Assembly: GCF_003143515.1 (NCBI RefSeq) | Contig: NZ_CP029343.1 | Span: forward strand, 5,084,001-5,148,000 | Reading direction: 5' to 3' | Source of the DNA: Massilia oculi | GTDB taxonomy: Bacteria > Pseudomonadota > Gammaproteobacteria > Burkholderiales > Burkholderiaceae_D | DNA: 64,000 nt | In this document: one piece after another, positions 36,650 through 45,168 of the stretch | Layout of the letters: every line of letters starts with the position of its first letter | Numbering within the stretch: the first letter of the stretch is position 1 | Notes under the pieces: model-generated | What the model was told of the DNA's origin: nothing | The model's database searches: none | Seen by the model: only the letters and a program-made list of their open reading frames with translations | Program-made: the position numbers and the translations under genes

Positions 36650-37028
36650 GGGCGGCCCCCCGGCGCGATCCCGCTCGCGGAGGCGATCGGGACGCACGAG
36701 CAAGGGACCGCACGATTCGAGCATGCATTCCTGTGGCCTGAGGCTCCGGACTGGTCTTCATCCCGACCAGCCGGAGCGCGGAATGAACCAGGTAACGATG
36801 TACACCACCCTGCAATGCCCGTACCGCACGATGGCCAGGCGGCCGCTGGCGGCGCTCGACCATGCCGGCGGCTTGCAGGCACTGCGCTGATACTCATCCG
36901 AGTGTTGCTTTCAGCGAAACGATGAATTTCCAGCGGTATCCATTCCCTAAATGGTCAGTATTTACGACAATGATGACGTGCGCCTGGCTGGCCAGGGGGC
37001 TGGCGGCGCCGTGCACTATCGGTGAACC
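36650..37028. other. Gene-poor stretch containing a glutaredoxin remnant
   Basis: About 380 bases between the DUF1348 gene and the winged-helix regulator. The only recognisable content is the 35-codon glutaredoxin remnant at 36783-36890. The rest shows no gene, hairpin or clear promoter. Confidence 0.5.
36783..36890 (+). pseudogene. Glutaredoxin (GrxC) remnant with internal deletion
   Basis: A 35-residue frame, beginning MNQVTMYTTLQCPYRTMARR and ending LAALDHAGGLQALR. The first part matches the start of glutaredoxin 3 (VTMYTT..CPYC..A..LL), with the second active-site cysteine replaced by arginine. The last part matches the usual C-terminal helix (LxALDxxGGLxxLL). Some 45-50 middle residues are gone while the frame is kept. 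Too short to fold as a thioredoxin domain. Confidence 0.65.
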
Positions 37029-37373
37029 ATGATGGGAACCATGACCAGGGACGAACGCGCCGGCTACACGCTGTCGTTCGCAGACTTCGACATCGAGCCG
37101 CGCCTGCGCCGCCTCAGCCGCGGCGGCGCGGTCGTGCGCATCGGCGCGCGCGCCTTCGACATCCTGTGGCTGCTGGCCGAGGCGCCCGGCCAGGTGCTCG
37201 AGCATCGCTACCTGCTCGAACGGGCCTGGGCCGGGCGCGTCGTCGGCGAGGCCAATTTGCGGGTGCAGATCGCGGCCCTGCGCCGCGCCCTCGACGTCGA
37301 AGGGGTGGAACGCTACATCCTGAACGTGCCGGGGCGCGGCTACCTCCTGACCGCAGCGGTGGTGCGCCGTTGA
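37029..37373 (+). CDS. Stand-alone winged-helix DNA-binding protein (OmpR/CadC type)
   Basis: A 114-residue protein made almost entirely of the OmpR/PhoB-type effector domain: RIGARAFDILWLLAEAPGQV, then the recognition helix region GEANLRVQIAALRRALDVEG and the wing YILNVPGRGYLL. There is no receiver, membrane segment or sensor domain. Such single-domain proteins may be true regulators or the 5' part of a CadC-like or ATPase-linked regulator whose remainder has been lost. Downstream sequence on this strand shows no continuation before the stop at 37373. Confidence 0.75.
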   Translation: MMGTMTRDERAGYTLSFADFDIEPRLRRLSRGGAVVRIGARAFDILWLLAEAPGQVLEHRYLLERAWAGRVVGEANLRVQIAALRRALDVEGVERYILNVPGRGYLLTAAVVRR

Positions 37374-37376
37374 CCG

Positions 37377-37727
37377 TCAGTGCGCCTGCCGCCCGACCCG
37401 GGCGATCACCGCCTCGATGCCGTCCGGCCCGTAGCCGGCGTCGTGCATGCGCCGCAGCGCCTCCGGCGCGGGCGCGCCCGGCTGCGCCAGCAGCGTCGCG
37501 ACGAACGCGAGGCAGGCGGCCGCCCTGGCCTCATGGCTGCCGCCTTCCTCGTTGGCCAGCATTTCTGCCGTGTTCAAGCCGGCTGCCCGGCCGCGCGCGC
37601 GCAGGGCGAGGATCCGCGGCGCGGCCGTACCCGTCCCGGCGCGGCGGCGCGCCAGGAACAGGTCGATGCGGATGCGGGTGCGCAGGTCGAGTCCCGTGTC
37701 GGTGGGGCGCCCGTCATGGGAACTCAT
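37377..37727 (-). CDS. AhpD/carboxymuconolactone decarboxylase-like fragment
   Basis: About 116 residues. The C-terminal two thirds (RAAGLNTAEMLANEEGGSHE, then AACLAFVATLLAQ and DAGYGPDGIEAVIARVG) resemble the end of AhpD-like carboxymuconolactone decarboxylase family proteins. The N-terminal part lacks the CxxC redox motif and looks unrelated (LDLRTRIRIDLFLARRRAG). This may be a decayed 3' fragment. The start at 37727 is a guess with no convincing ribosome site; the frame is open to 37787. Confidence 0.4.
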   Translation of the reverse strand: MSSHDGRPTDTGLDLRTRIRIDLFLARRRAGTGTAAPRILALRARGRAAGLNTAEMLANEEGGSHEARAAACLAFVATLLAQPGAPAPEALRRMHDAGYGPDGIEAVIARVGRQAH

Positions 37728-37855
37728 GCGAACTGATGGTCGATCATGGTGGTGATTGCGCAGGCTGGTGATTGCTGGGAGTGCCATTCTGCGAAATAAT
37801 GAAGATCAGTGGAATCGGCGTGCTACGCAAGGCACTATTTCGCAGGGAGTAATGA

Positions 37856-38755
37856 GTGGACCAGATCCATCTGATGAACGTCTTCGTGGCCGTCGGCGAG
37901 GAAGAAGGCTTCGCCGCGGCGGCGCGGCGCCTCGACCTGTCGCCGGCCGCCGTCACGCGCGCCATCGCCGGTCTCGAGGAAAGGCTGGGCGTCAAGCTGC
38001 TCCTGCGTACCACGCGCAATGTGCGCCTGACCGAAGCAGGGCGGCGCTACCTGGACGACACGCGCGCCATCCTGGCCAGCATCGATGAGGCCAACGAGGC
38101 GGCGGCCGGGGTCAACGCGGCGCCCAAGGGCCATCTGTCGGTGACGGCCCCGGTCCTGTTCGGCAAGGCCTTCGTCATGCCCTGCATCGTGCGGTTCCTG
38201 AACGAGTATCCGGAAGTCGAGGTGTCGGCCCTGTTCCTGGACCGGATCGTGAATCTGGTCGACGAGGGCATCGACGTCGCCGTGCGCATCGGCCACCTGC
38301 CCGATTCGAGCCTCAAGGCGCTGCGCGTGGGCCAGGTGCGGCGCGTGCTGTGCGCCTCGCCCGAGTACCTGGCGCGGCAGCCCTTGCCGCAGCATCCGGC
38401 CGACCTGCTGCGCCATACGATCATCGCCGCCACCGGCATTTCGCCGCGGGTCGAGTGGAAGTTCGGCGCGGTCGACGATCCGACCATGGTGCGCCTGCGG
38501 CCGCGCCTGACGGTGACCAGCAACGACGCCGCCATCGAGGCCGCCTGCGCCGGCCTGGGGATCTGCCGGCTGCTGTCGTACCAGATCGCCGACCACCTGG
38601 CCGCCGGCCGCCTGAAGATCGTCCTGTCCGAGTACGAGGAAGCGCCATGGCCGGTGCACCTGGTGCACCGCGAGAGCAAGTTCGGTTCGTCCAAGGTGCG
38701 CAATTTCATCGACCTTCTGGCCAACCACCTGCGCGCCGACCCGCACCTCAATTAG
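37856..38755 (+). CDS. LysR-family transcriptional regulator
   Basis: LysR regulator of 299 residues. The HTH covers about 1-60 (DQIHLMNVFVAVGEEEGFAA, ARRLDLSPAAVTRAIAGLEE, RLGVKLLLRTTR), followed by the substrate-binding domain from about 90 (GHLSVTAPVLFGKAFVMPCI). The start is GTG 37856 with AGGGAG a few bases upstream; an ATG at 37852 is in another frame. It precedes and may control the DsrE-like gene 140 bases downstream in the same direction. Confidence 0.9.
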   Translation: MDQIHLMNVFVAVGEEEGFAAAARRLDLSPAAVTRAIAGLEERLGVKLLLRTTRNVRLTEAGRRYLDDTRAILASIDEANEAAAGVNAAPKGHLSVTAPVLFGKAFVMPCIVRFLNEYPEVEVSALFLDRIVNLVDEGIDVAVRIGHLPDSSLKALRVGQVRRVLCASPEYLARQPLPQHPADLLRHTIIAATGISPRVEWKFGAVDDPTMVRLRPRLTVTSNDAAIEAACAGLGICRLLSYQIADHLAAGRLKIVLSEYEEAPWPVHLVHRESKFGSSKVRNFIDLLANHLRADPHLN

Positions 38756-38895
38756 CCTTCCGTCCGGCATTTCGGCAGGCGCAACGATGTATTGTCCTGC
38801 GCGGGATTTCTCTTGGCGCCTCCGGTTCCTAGAATGGCTTCATTCGCCGCACGGCGCGGCGAACACGAGCCCACCAACGACACCAGGAGAACTCC

Positions 38896-39267
38896 ATGAA
38901 AGCAGCCATCATCATCCTGTCCGATCCCAAAGCCGGCGAAGACGCGCTGGGACGCATGTTCAACGGCCTGGCCGCCGCCTACGACTTCAAGCAGAAACAG
39001 ACCGAAGTCGGCATCTACTTCCAGGGCACCGGCACCCGCTGGCCGGGCGTGCTGGCCGACGGGAAGCATCCGATCCACGCCCTGTACAAGGCGGTCGAAG
39101 ACAAGGTGGTCGGCATTTCCTGCGGCTGCGCCGACGTGTTCGGGGCGCGTGAAGAAGCGGAGAAGGCCGGCTTCGACCTGATCACCGATAACAGCGTGCC
39201 GGGCACCTCGGGCCTGCCGAGCATCGCGCAGATCTCGGCCGACGGCTATACCGTGTTCACCTTCTGA
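38896..39267 (+). CDS. DsrE/F-like small protein
   Basis: A 123-residue protein with the DsrE/DsrF fold pattern: MKAAIIILSDPKAGEDALGR at the start, a central EVGIYFQGTGTRWPGVL, and a cysteine pair in GISCGCADVFG (C78, C80) followed by AREEAEKAGFDLI. Relatives act in sulfur relay or as small redox-linked proteins; the role here is unknown. The ribosome site is good (AGGAG, 7 bases). It lies between the LysR gene and an MFS gene. Confidence 0.75.
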   Translation: MKAAIIILSDPKAGEDALGRMFNGLAAAYDFKQKQTEVGIYFQGTGTRWPGVLADGKHPIHALYKAVEDKVVGISCGCADVFGAREEAEKAGFDLITDNSVPGTSGLPSIAQISADGYTVFTF

Positions 39268-39359
39268 AAGGTCGGCGGGGCGCGCCGTGCACACGGGCTC
39301 CCCCGTCGTCTCCGGTTCAGACGATAATGTCAGGGTTTATCAAAAAACTCGGAGACAGC

Positions 39360-40694
39360 ATGTTCGACACCGCAAGCCGGCCCGGCACGCTCGCTGCAGG
39401 GACCGGCCCGGCCACGCTGGAAGGAGCGTACCGCAAGGCCACCTGGCGCCTGATCCCCTTCATCTTCGTCTGTTACCTGTTCAACTACCTGGACCGGGTC
39501 AACGTCGGTTTCGCCAAGCTCGAGATGCTCGACGCCCTGCAGTTCAGCGAAACCATCTATGGCCTGGGCGCCGGCATCTTCTTCATCGGCTACGTGAGCT
39601 TCGGGGTGCCGGGCAACCTGATCCTGCACCGGCTGGGCGCGCGGCGCTGGATCGCCATCATGATGATGGTCTGGGGCTCGCTGTCGGCCTGCATGCTGTT
39701 CGTGACCACGCCGCTGGAGTTGTACCTGCTGCGCTTCTTCACCGGCGTCGCCGAAGCCGGCTTCTTCCCCGGCATGGTCCTGTATTTCACGAAGTGGTTC
39801 CCGTCCCACAAGCGCGGCCAGGTGATGGCGCTGTTCATGTCGGCGATCCCCGTCTCGGGCCTGATCGGCGGTCCGCTCTCGGGCTGGATGCTGAGCCACT
39901 TCGCCGACGGCCAGGGCGGCATGGCCGCCTGGCAGTGGCTGTTCCTGCTGCAAGGGCTGCCCACCGTGTTCCTGGGCCTGGCGGCGCTGTTCTACCTGAA
40001 CGACGGCGTGGCCCAGGCCAGCTGGCTTGGCGACCATGAGAAGGCCGCCCTGCAGGAGGAACTCGCGCGCGACGAGCGCGAGCGTCCGCCCGGCGCGGCC
40101 GTCGTGCATTCGCTGCGCGCCTTGCTGCTCGACCGCCATGTATGGATGCTCGGCTTTATCTATTTCAGCATCAAGATGGGGGCGTACGCGATCAACTTCT
40201 GGCTGCCGTCGATCATCCGGGAACTCGGCTTTGAGGACGTCGGCACGGTCGGCTGGCTGAGCGCCATTCCCTACCTGTTCGCCTGCGTGTTCATGGTCAT
40301 CGTGGGCCGCTCGGCCGACCGCCGGCGCGAGCGCCGCTGGCACCTGTCGGCGCCGCTCCTGATGGCGCTGGCGGGCCTGGCGATGGCCGCGCACTTTTCG
40401 GACAATGCGGTCATCGCCATGATCGGCCTGTGCCTGGCGACGATGGGCGCGCTCGCCGGCCTGCCGATGTTCTGGCCCCTGCCGGCCGCTTTCCTGAGCA
40501 GCGCGGCGGCGGCCGGCGGCCTGGCCCTGATCAATTCGATGGGGCAGGTGGCCGGCTTCGCCAGCCCCTTCCTGGTCGGCTGGATCAAGGATCTCACCGG
40601 CAGCACCGACGTTGCGCTGTACATCCTTTCGAGCGTGATGCTGGTCGGAGCCCTGCTGGTGCTGACCGTGCCGGCGCGGCTGGTCAATCGCTGA
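39360..40694 (+). CDS. MFS transporter, anion:cation symporter (ACS) family
   Basis: Inner-membrane transporter of 444 residues with 12 predicted helices, of the organic-anion ACS family (tartrate, galactonate, glucarate and similar). Conserved segments are FNYLDRVNVGFAKLEM, GLGAGIFFIGYVSFGVPGN, FFTGVAEAGFFPGMVLYFTK and WLSAIPYLFACVFM. It is the same length as and nearly identical to the product of 45169-46503; the shared GGAGACAGCATG context fixes the start at 39360 rather than an ATG 11 codons earlier. A hydroxy-acid substrate is likely. Its stop overlaps the convergent kinase gene by 11 bases. Confidence 0.9.
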   Translation: MFDTASRPGTLAAGTGPATLEGAYRKATWRLIPFIFVCYLFNYLDRVNVGFAKLEMLDALQFSETIYGLGAGIFFIGYVSFGVPGNLILHRLGARRWIAIMMMVWGSLSACMLFVTTPLELYLLRFFTGVAEAGFFPGMVLYFTKWFPSHKRGQVMALFMSAIPVSGLIGGPLSGWMLSHFADGQGGMAAWQWLFLLQGLPTVFLGLAALFYLNDGVAQASWLGDHEKAALQEELARDERERPPGAAVVHSLRALLLDRHVWMLGFIYFSIKMGAYAINFWLPSIIRELGFEDVGTVGWLSAIPYLFACVFMVIVGRSADRRRERRWHLSAPLLMALAGLAMAAHFSDNAVIAMIGLCLATMGALAGLPMFWPLPAAFLSSAAAAGGLALINSMGQVAGFASPFLVGWIKDLTGSTDVALYILSSVMLVGALLVLTVPARLVNR

Positions 40695-43600
40695 GCGCCG
40701 GGTCGGCGCCGCGTCCGGCATACGCCGCGCGCGCCGGCAGGCGCAGGCGCCAGGCGCTGCCTTTCCCGGGGGCGGCGTCCAGTTCGAGCGCGGCGCCGAG
40801 CGCGGCGGCGCGCTCGCGCATGCCGGGAATGCCCCAATGGCCGGCGCGTCCCTTGTGCAGGGACGGATCGATGCCGAGGCCATCGTCGCTCACCGTCAGC
40901 ACGAGTTCGTGGTCGCCATGCTGCAGCAGCGCCTCGATGCGCGAGGCCCTGGCGTGCAGGAAGGCGTTGCCGACTGCTTCGCGGCCGATCGCCAGTATCT
41001 CGTCCAGCGCCTCCGGCCGCAGCGGGCGCGGGACTCCTTCCTCGCGCAGCGCGAACGCCACCGCATGCTGGGCCGCCAGGCGCTGGCCATGGCTCGCCAG
41101 CAGGACCGCCAGGTCGGCGTCCTGGGGGCGTGGCGCAGGTCGCCGACCTTGTCGCGGCCCTCCTCCAGCACCTCGGTCGCCAGTACGAGCGCTTCTTCCA
41201 TCAGCGGGCGGGTCGGAGCGTCCTGCGGCGTGCGCAGGGCGATGCGGCGGAAATGCATGATCAGGCCCTGCACCGATTGCAGCAAGGTGTCGTGCAGGTC
41301 GCGTGCGATGCGTTCGCGCTCCGCGACGCGGGCCTCGAAGCTGCGGCGCTGGGTGCGCAGCGCCAGCGCCAGGCGCAGGCGGTGCAGCCCATAGACGGCC
41401 AGCGCCAGCAGCAGGGCGCACGCCAGCCGGAACCAGGCGGTCTGGAACATGGTTGGCGGTATCGTGAGGGCCAGGCGCGCGCCGTCCTCGTTCCAGACGC
41501 CGTCGTCGTTGGCGGCCTTGACCCGGAAGGTATAGCTGCCCGGGGCCAGCCCGGTATAGAACGCCGAGCGGCGGTTGCCGGCTTCCTGCCAGCCGCGGTC
41601 GACGCCTTCGTGCATGTACCGGAAGCGCACGCGCCGGGGCAGGGACAGGCTGAGCGCGGTGTAGTCGATGCGGACGTTGTCTGGGGCCGGCGCCAGGCCG
41701 ACGCTGGCCTGCGCCGCCGCGTATTCCGTGCCGTCGGCAACGATGCCGGTCACGTGCACCGGCGGTGGCAGGCGGTTGCGCTGCGCTTGCGACGGATCGA
41801 AGACGAACACGCCACCGGTGGTCGACACCGCCAGTCGGCCGCCGGGCAGGGGCACCATCGACGGTATGGGGAACATCATGTGGACGGTGCCGGTGAGCCC
41901 GTCGTTTTCGTCGAAACGGCGATACTGCACGCGGTAGCGGGGGTCGCGCAGGAACTGGCGCACTTCGGCGGCAGGAATCCCGGCCAGGCCGCGCGGGCCA
42001 TTGATCCAGAGGGCGCCATCGTGGTCCTGCACCACGCCGGAGCCGCCCTGGAACTGTTCGCCGTCGCTGCCTTGCAGGCGCCGGGCGCGCCGTCCGTCGA
42101 AGCGCGCCAGCCCTTCGTCGCCGCCCAGCCAGGCGCCTTCGGCATCCGGCACGATCGTCAGCACCGCGCCGATGTCGAGGCCATCGGCGGGGCCGAACAG
42201 TCGCACCTCGCCCTCGCGCAGGACGGCGATCCTGCTGCCGACCGACCCGAACCACAACCGTCCATCCGGGCCGGCCGCGATATTGGTGCTTGCAAAGCCT
42301 TCGAGCGCAGGGATGCCGCCATGGGCGCGCCAGGCGCCGTCCTCGTTGCGCCAGGGGCCGCGCCGGCCGAGCGAGATCCACAGCGCGTCGCCGGCATCCC
42401 TGGCGATGGCGTAGATCGGCTGCATCTGGCGCGCTTCGACGCCGGGCGGCAACGGGATGCGCACCGGCGTGAGCCCCTCGAGCCGCCACAGCCTGCTGTA
42501 GGTGCAGTACACGATGGCGCCGTGGCGGTCGCGCACCATTTGCAGGACCGTGTCCCTGCGGGTGCCCGGCTCGCGGTACGGGCGGGGCGCGGCATCGATG
42601 TCTCGATAATAGGCGGTGTCGGTCCACAATTCCCCGGCCGGGCTGGCGGCCAGCGCCCGCGCGTCCTGCATGAGCGTGGGCGGCGCGAGCCGGCGCATGC
42701 GGCTGGGCCGGAACTGGTCGAGTCCTCCCTCGGTCGAGATCCAGACATTGCCTTCGCGGTCGGTGAAGGCGGCGATCGCCTGCTCGCCGCTGAGGCCCTG
42801 GCGGGTCGTGAACTCCTGCGCCTCGCCGCGCTCGCCATCGAGCGCGACGCGGACCACGCCACGCGTGGCGGCGAACCAGAAGCCGCCGCGGTCGTCGATG
42901 TGGACGCCGCCCGTGATCGGCATGCGTCCGAGCAGCGCGTCGAGCGCGGGCGGCGTGACGCCGGGAGACAGGCGCCGCAATCCTGGCCTGCTGCTGTCGG
43001 TTGCCCAGATCACGCCATCCGGGCCCTCCTTGATCGAACCGGTCGCGGCTTGGGTCGCGACCAGGCGGAAGCGGGGTTCGCCGCTGCGCATCGCATGGTT
43101 GCCGATCGGGTCGCCCTCCGCGGTCTGTACCCAGACCGTGTCCTGGCGGTCGACGATGACGTCGCCGACGCCGCCGGGCAGTCCCAGTTCTCCGGTCACC
43201 GTGCGCCAGCGCCCGGCGCCGGGTTCCAGCAGGAACAGGCCGCTGTCGGCGGCGGCCCACAGCCGTCCGTCGCGCCCACCCGCCAGCTTGTTGATGGTGC
43301 CGCCCGGCAGCCCGTCCTTCTCGTCGAAGATGCGGACCTGTCCGCCCTTGATGAGGACCAGTCCGCCAAAGAAGGGGACGGTCCACAGGGTGCCGTCGGG
43401 CAGGGTGCCGATGTTCGAGAGGTTGGTCGACATCGTCACCCCGGGCGGCGGGCGGTAGCGCGTGAAGGCGACGCCGTCGAAGCGGTACAGTCCATCCGTG
43501 CTGCCAAGCCACAGCCAGCCGTCGGGCGTCTGGGCGATGCCCTGGACGTCGCGCGGCGCGCCATCCCTGACCAGCCAGCGCGCATGGAGCATCGGGGAGG

Positions 43601-43733
43601 CCGGGGGAAACGCGGCCTGCAGCCGGCCCTCGTCGTCCGCCGCGGCGGCGGCCGGCAAGGGGCGGATGCTGAACGCGACGATCGCGACGATCGCGGCCAG
43701 CAGCAGTGAGGCGGTGGCGGTCTTCAAGAACAT
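40684..43733 (-). pseudogene. Two-component propeller sensor histidine kinase, frameshifted
   Basis: Membrane sensor kinase of the ligand-binding propeller type. It has a signal/anchor at the N-terminus, then about 600 residues of repeats of the DGxLWxGT kind (TPDGWLWLGSTDGLYRFDG, GPDGRLWFGS), a Y_Y_Y domain (RVRFRYMHEGVDRGWQEAGN), one membrane helix (near 760) and a HisKA_3 domain with H814 in RDLHDTLLQS. The frame then breaks at a G5 run on the plus strand (41124-41128). One added base restores QDADLAVLLASHG, GREAVGNAFLHA (N-box), DDGLGID and GHWGIPGMRERA through to the stop at 40684 (1016 residues). Unrepaired, the product ends at 40896 without an ATPase domain. Confidence 0.85.
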
Positions 43734-43798
43734 TCCCGGGAGTCGGTATGAATGTGTTTACACTACGACGACTCCCGGTGATAAAGCAATATCGACGT

Positions 43799-44953
43799 TC
43801 AGGCAGGGCTGAGCAGCGCCGACACGTACAGCAGCAGCTTGTCCTCGCTGCGCGCCAGGTCGAGCCCGGTCAGCTCGCCGATGCGGCGCAGGCGGTAGTC
43901 GAGCGTGTTGCGGTGGATGCCGAGCGTCGCCGCGGTGGCGGCCGAGTTCTCGTCCTGGGCGAACCAGGTGTCGAGCGTGGTGCGCAGCATGGCGCGGCTC
44001 TTGTCGTGGGCCAGGCGCGCGATCGGCATGCGCAGCTGGTGCGCCTGCCAGCCGCTGTCCAGCCCGGACAGCAGCACCGGCAGGGCCAGGTCGTCATAGC
44101 TGAACACCTGCTGCTGCGGCGTGCGCAGACGCCCCAGCCGGCTGGCGCTGCGCGCGCTCTGGTAAGAGACGGCGGCGCCTTCCAGGCCGGGCAGGGCAAT
44201 GCCCATCGCCAGCGTGAAGGGCAGCTCGCATTCCTCGCGCACCAGCTGGGCCAGCAGGTCCAGGCGCCGCTGCGGCGTCGTCTCGTAGCCCTTGCGCGCC
44301 GGGTCCCAGGAATCGAGCAGCACCATCTCGGACGGGCCGACGGTGGCGGTCAGCGCATCCTCGCGCCGCGCCAGGAGGCGCATCTGCAGGCGCTGGATGT
44401 CGTGCAGGGCGGCCCCGGCGTCGGCGCCGTCCGGCCGCGGCTGCAGCTCGAGCAGGAATACCAGCTGCATGCGCTCGAGGTCCAGGCCCAGGCGCCGCGC
44501 CCAGCCTTCGAGCTCCGGCCGCTGCGCGCTGTCATTGCGGATCAGGTTCAGCACGAAGGCTTCGCGATAGCGCGCGTTGTCCTGCAACTCGTTCGCCAGC
44601 GCCGCCTGTTCCAGGATCATCTCGGCCGTCAGGCGCACCAGTTCGCCGAACTGGCGAACCTCGTGCGGCGCGCCGGAGAGGCCCACCGCGCCGCACGGCT
44701 GGCCGCCCACGGAAAGGGGCAGGTTGGTGCCCGGCTGCGCGCCATGCAGCTTGCGCGCGGCCGCCGCGTCGATCTCCACGGTCAGCTTCTTGGCCAGCGC
44801 GAGCAGGGCGCCCGCATGCAGTTCGCCGACCCGCTCGGGATTGCCGCTGGCGAGGATCACGCCGTTGGCATCCATCACATTGACGTTGAACGGGATGATC
44901 CGCATGGTGCGGGTGACGATTTCCTGGGCGAGCCGGGTGTCGAGGATGTGCAT
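43799..44953 (-). CDS. cdaR: CdaR-family sugar diacid regulator
   Basis: Transcription factor of 384 residues: a diacid-recognition domain at the N-terminus (LDTRLAQEIVTRTMRIIPFN, VNVMDANGVILASGNPERVG) and a PucR-type HTH at the C-terminus (AATAATLGIHRNTLDYRLRR). In E. coli CdaR activates glucarate, galactarate and glycerate use. It is divergent from an ACS-family transporter followed by glycerate kinase, which fits that role. The start at 44953 begins exactly at the conserved domain; the frame is open upstream but reads as non-coding. Confidence 0.9.
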   Translation of the reverse strand: MHILDTRLAQEIVTRTMRIIPFNVNVMDANGVILASGNPERVGELHAGALLALAKKLTVEIDAAAARKLHGAQPGTNLPLSVGGQPCGAVGLSGAPHEVRQFGELVRLTAEMILEQAALANELQDNARYREAFVLNLIRNDSAQRPELEGWARRLGLDLERMQLVFLLELQPRPDGADAGAALHDIQRLQMRLLARREDALTATVGPSEMVLLDSWDPARKGYETTPQRRLDLLAQLVREECELPFTLAMGIALPGLEGAAVSYQSARSASRLGRLRTPQQQVFSYDDLALPVLLSGLDSGWQAHQLRMPIARLAHDKSRAMLRTTLDTWFAQDENSAATAATLGIHRNTLDYRLRRIGELTGLDLARSEDKLLLYVSALLSPA

Positions 44954-45168
44954 TGGGTAGGGCCTGGGAGATGGAACGGTCCTTGTGATTATGCACAAAA
45001 CTCTTTGCGTCGATGGGGCTATTTTCGGCGGATGATGGTGAGTATTGTGAGTTTGCACGAAAAATGCCGAGTATTTCCCGCTCCGTTTTGTGCGTGTCGC
45101 CGACGCCCGATCGCCCTTGTTTGGCCGATAATCCTGCAGACCACCCTTATTAGAAATTCGGAGACAGC
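44954..45168. promoter_or_regulatory. Divergent cdaR / transporter control region
   Basis: 215 bases with a perfect inverted pair GCACAAAAC (44993-45001) and GTTTTGTGC (45085-45093), 83 bases apart, plus a related GTTTGCACGAAAA near 45051. One copy lies before each divergent gene, as expected for a regulator acting on both promoters; CdaR is the natural candidate. Confidence 0.45.
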
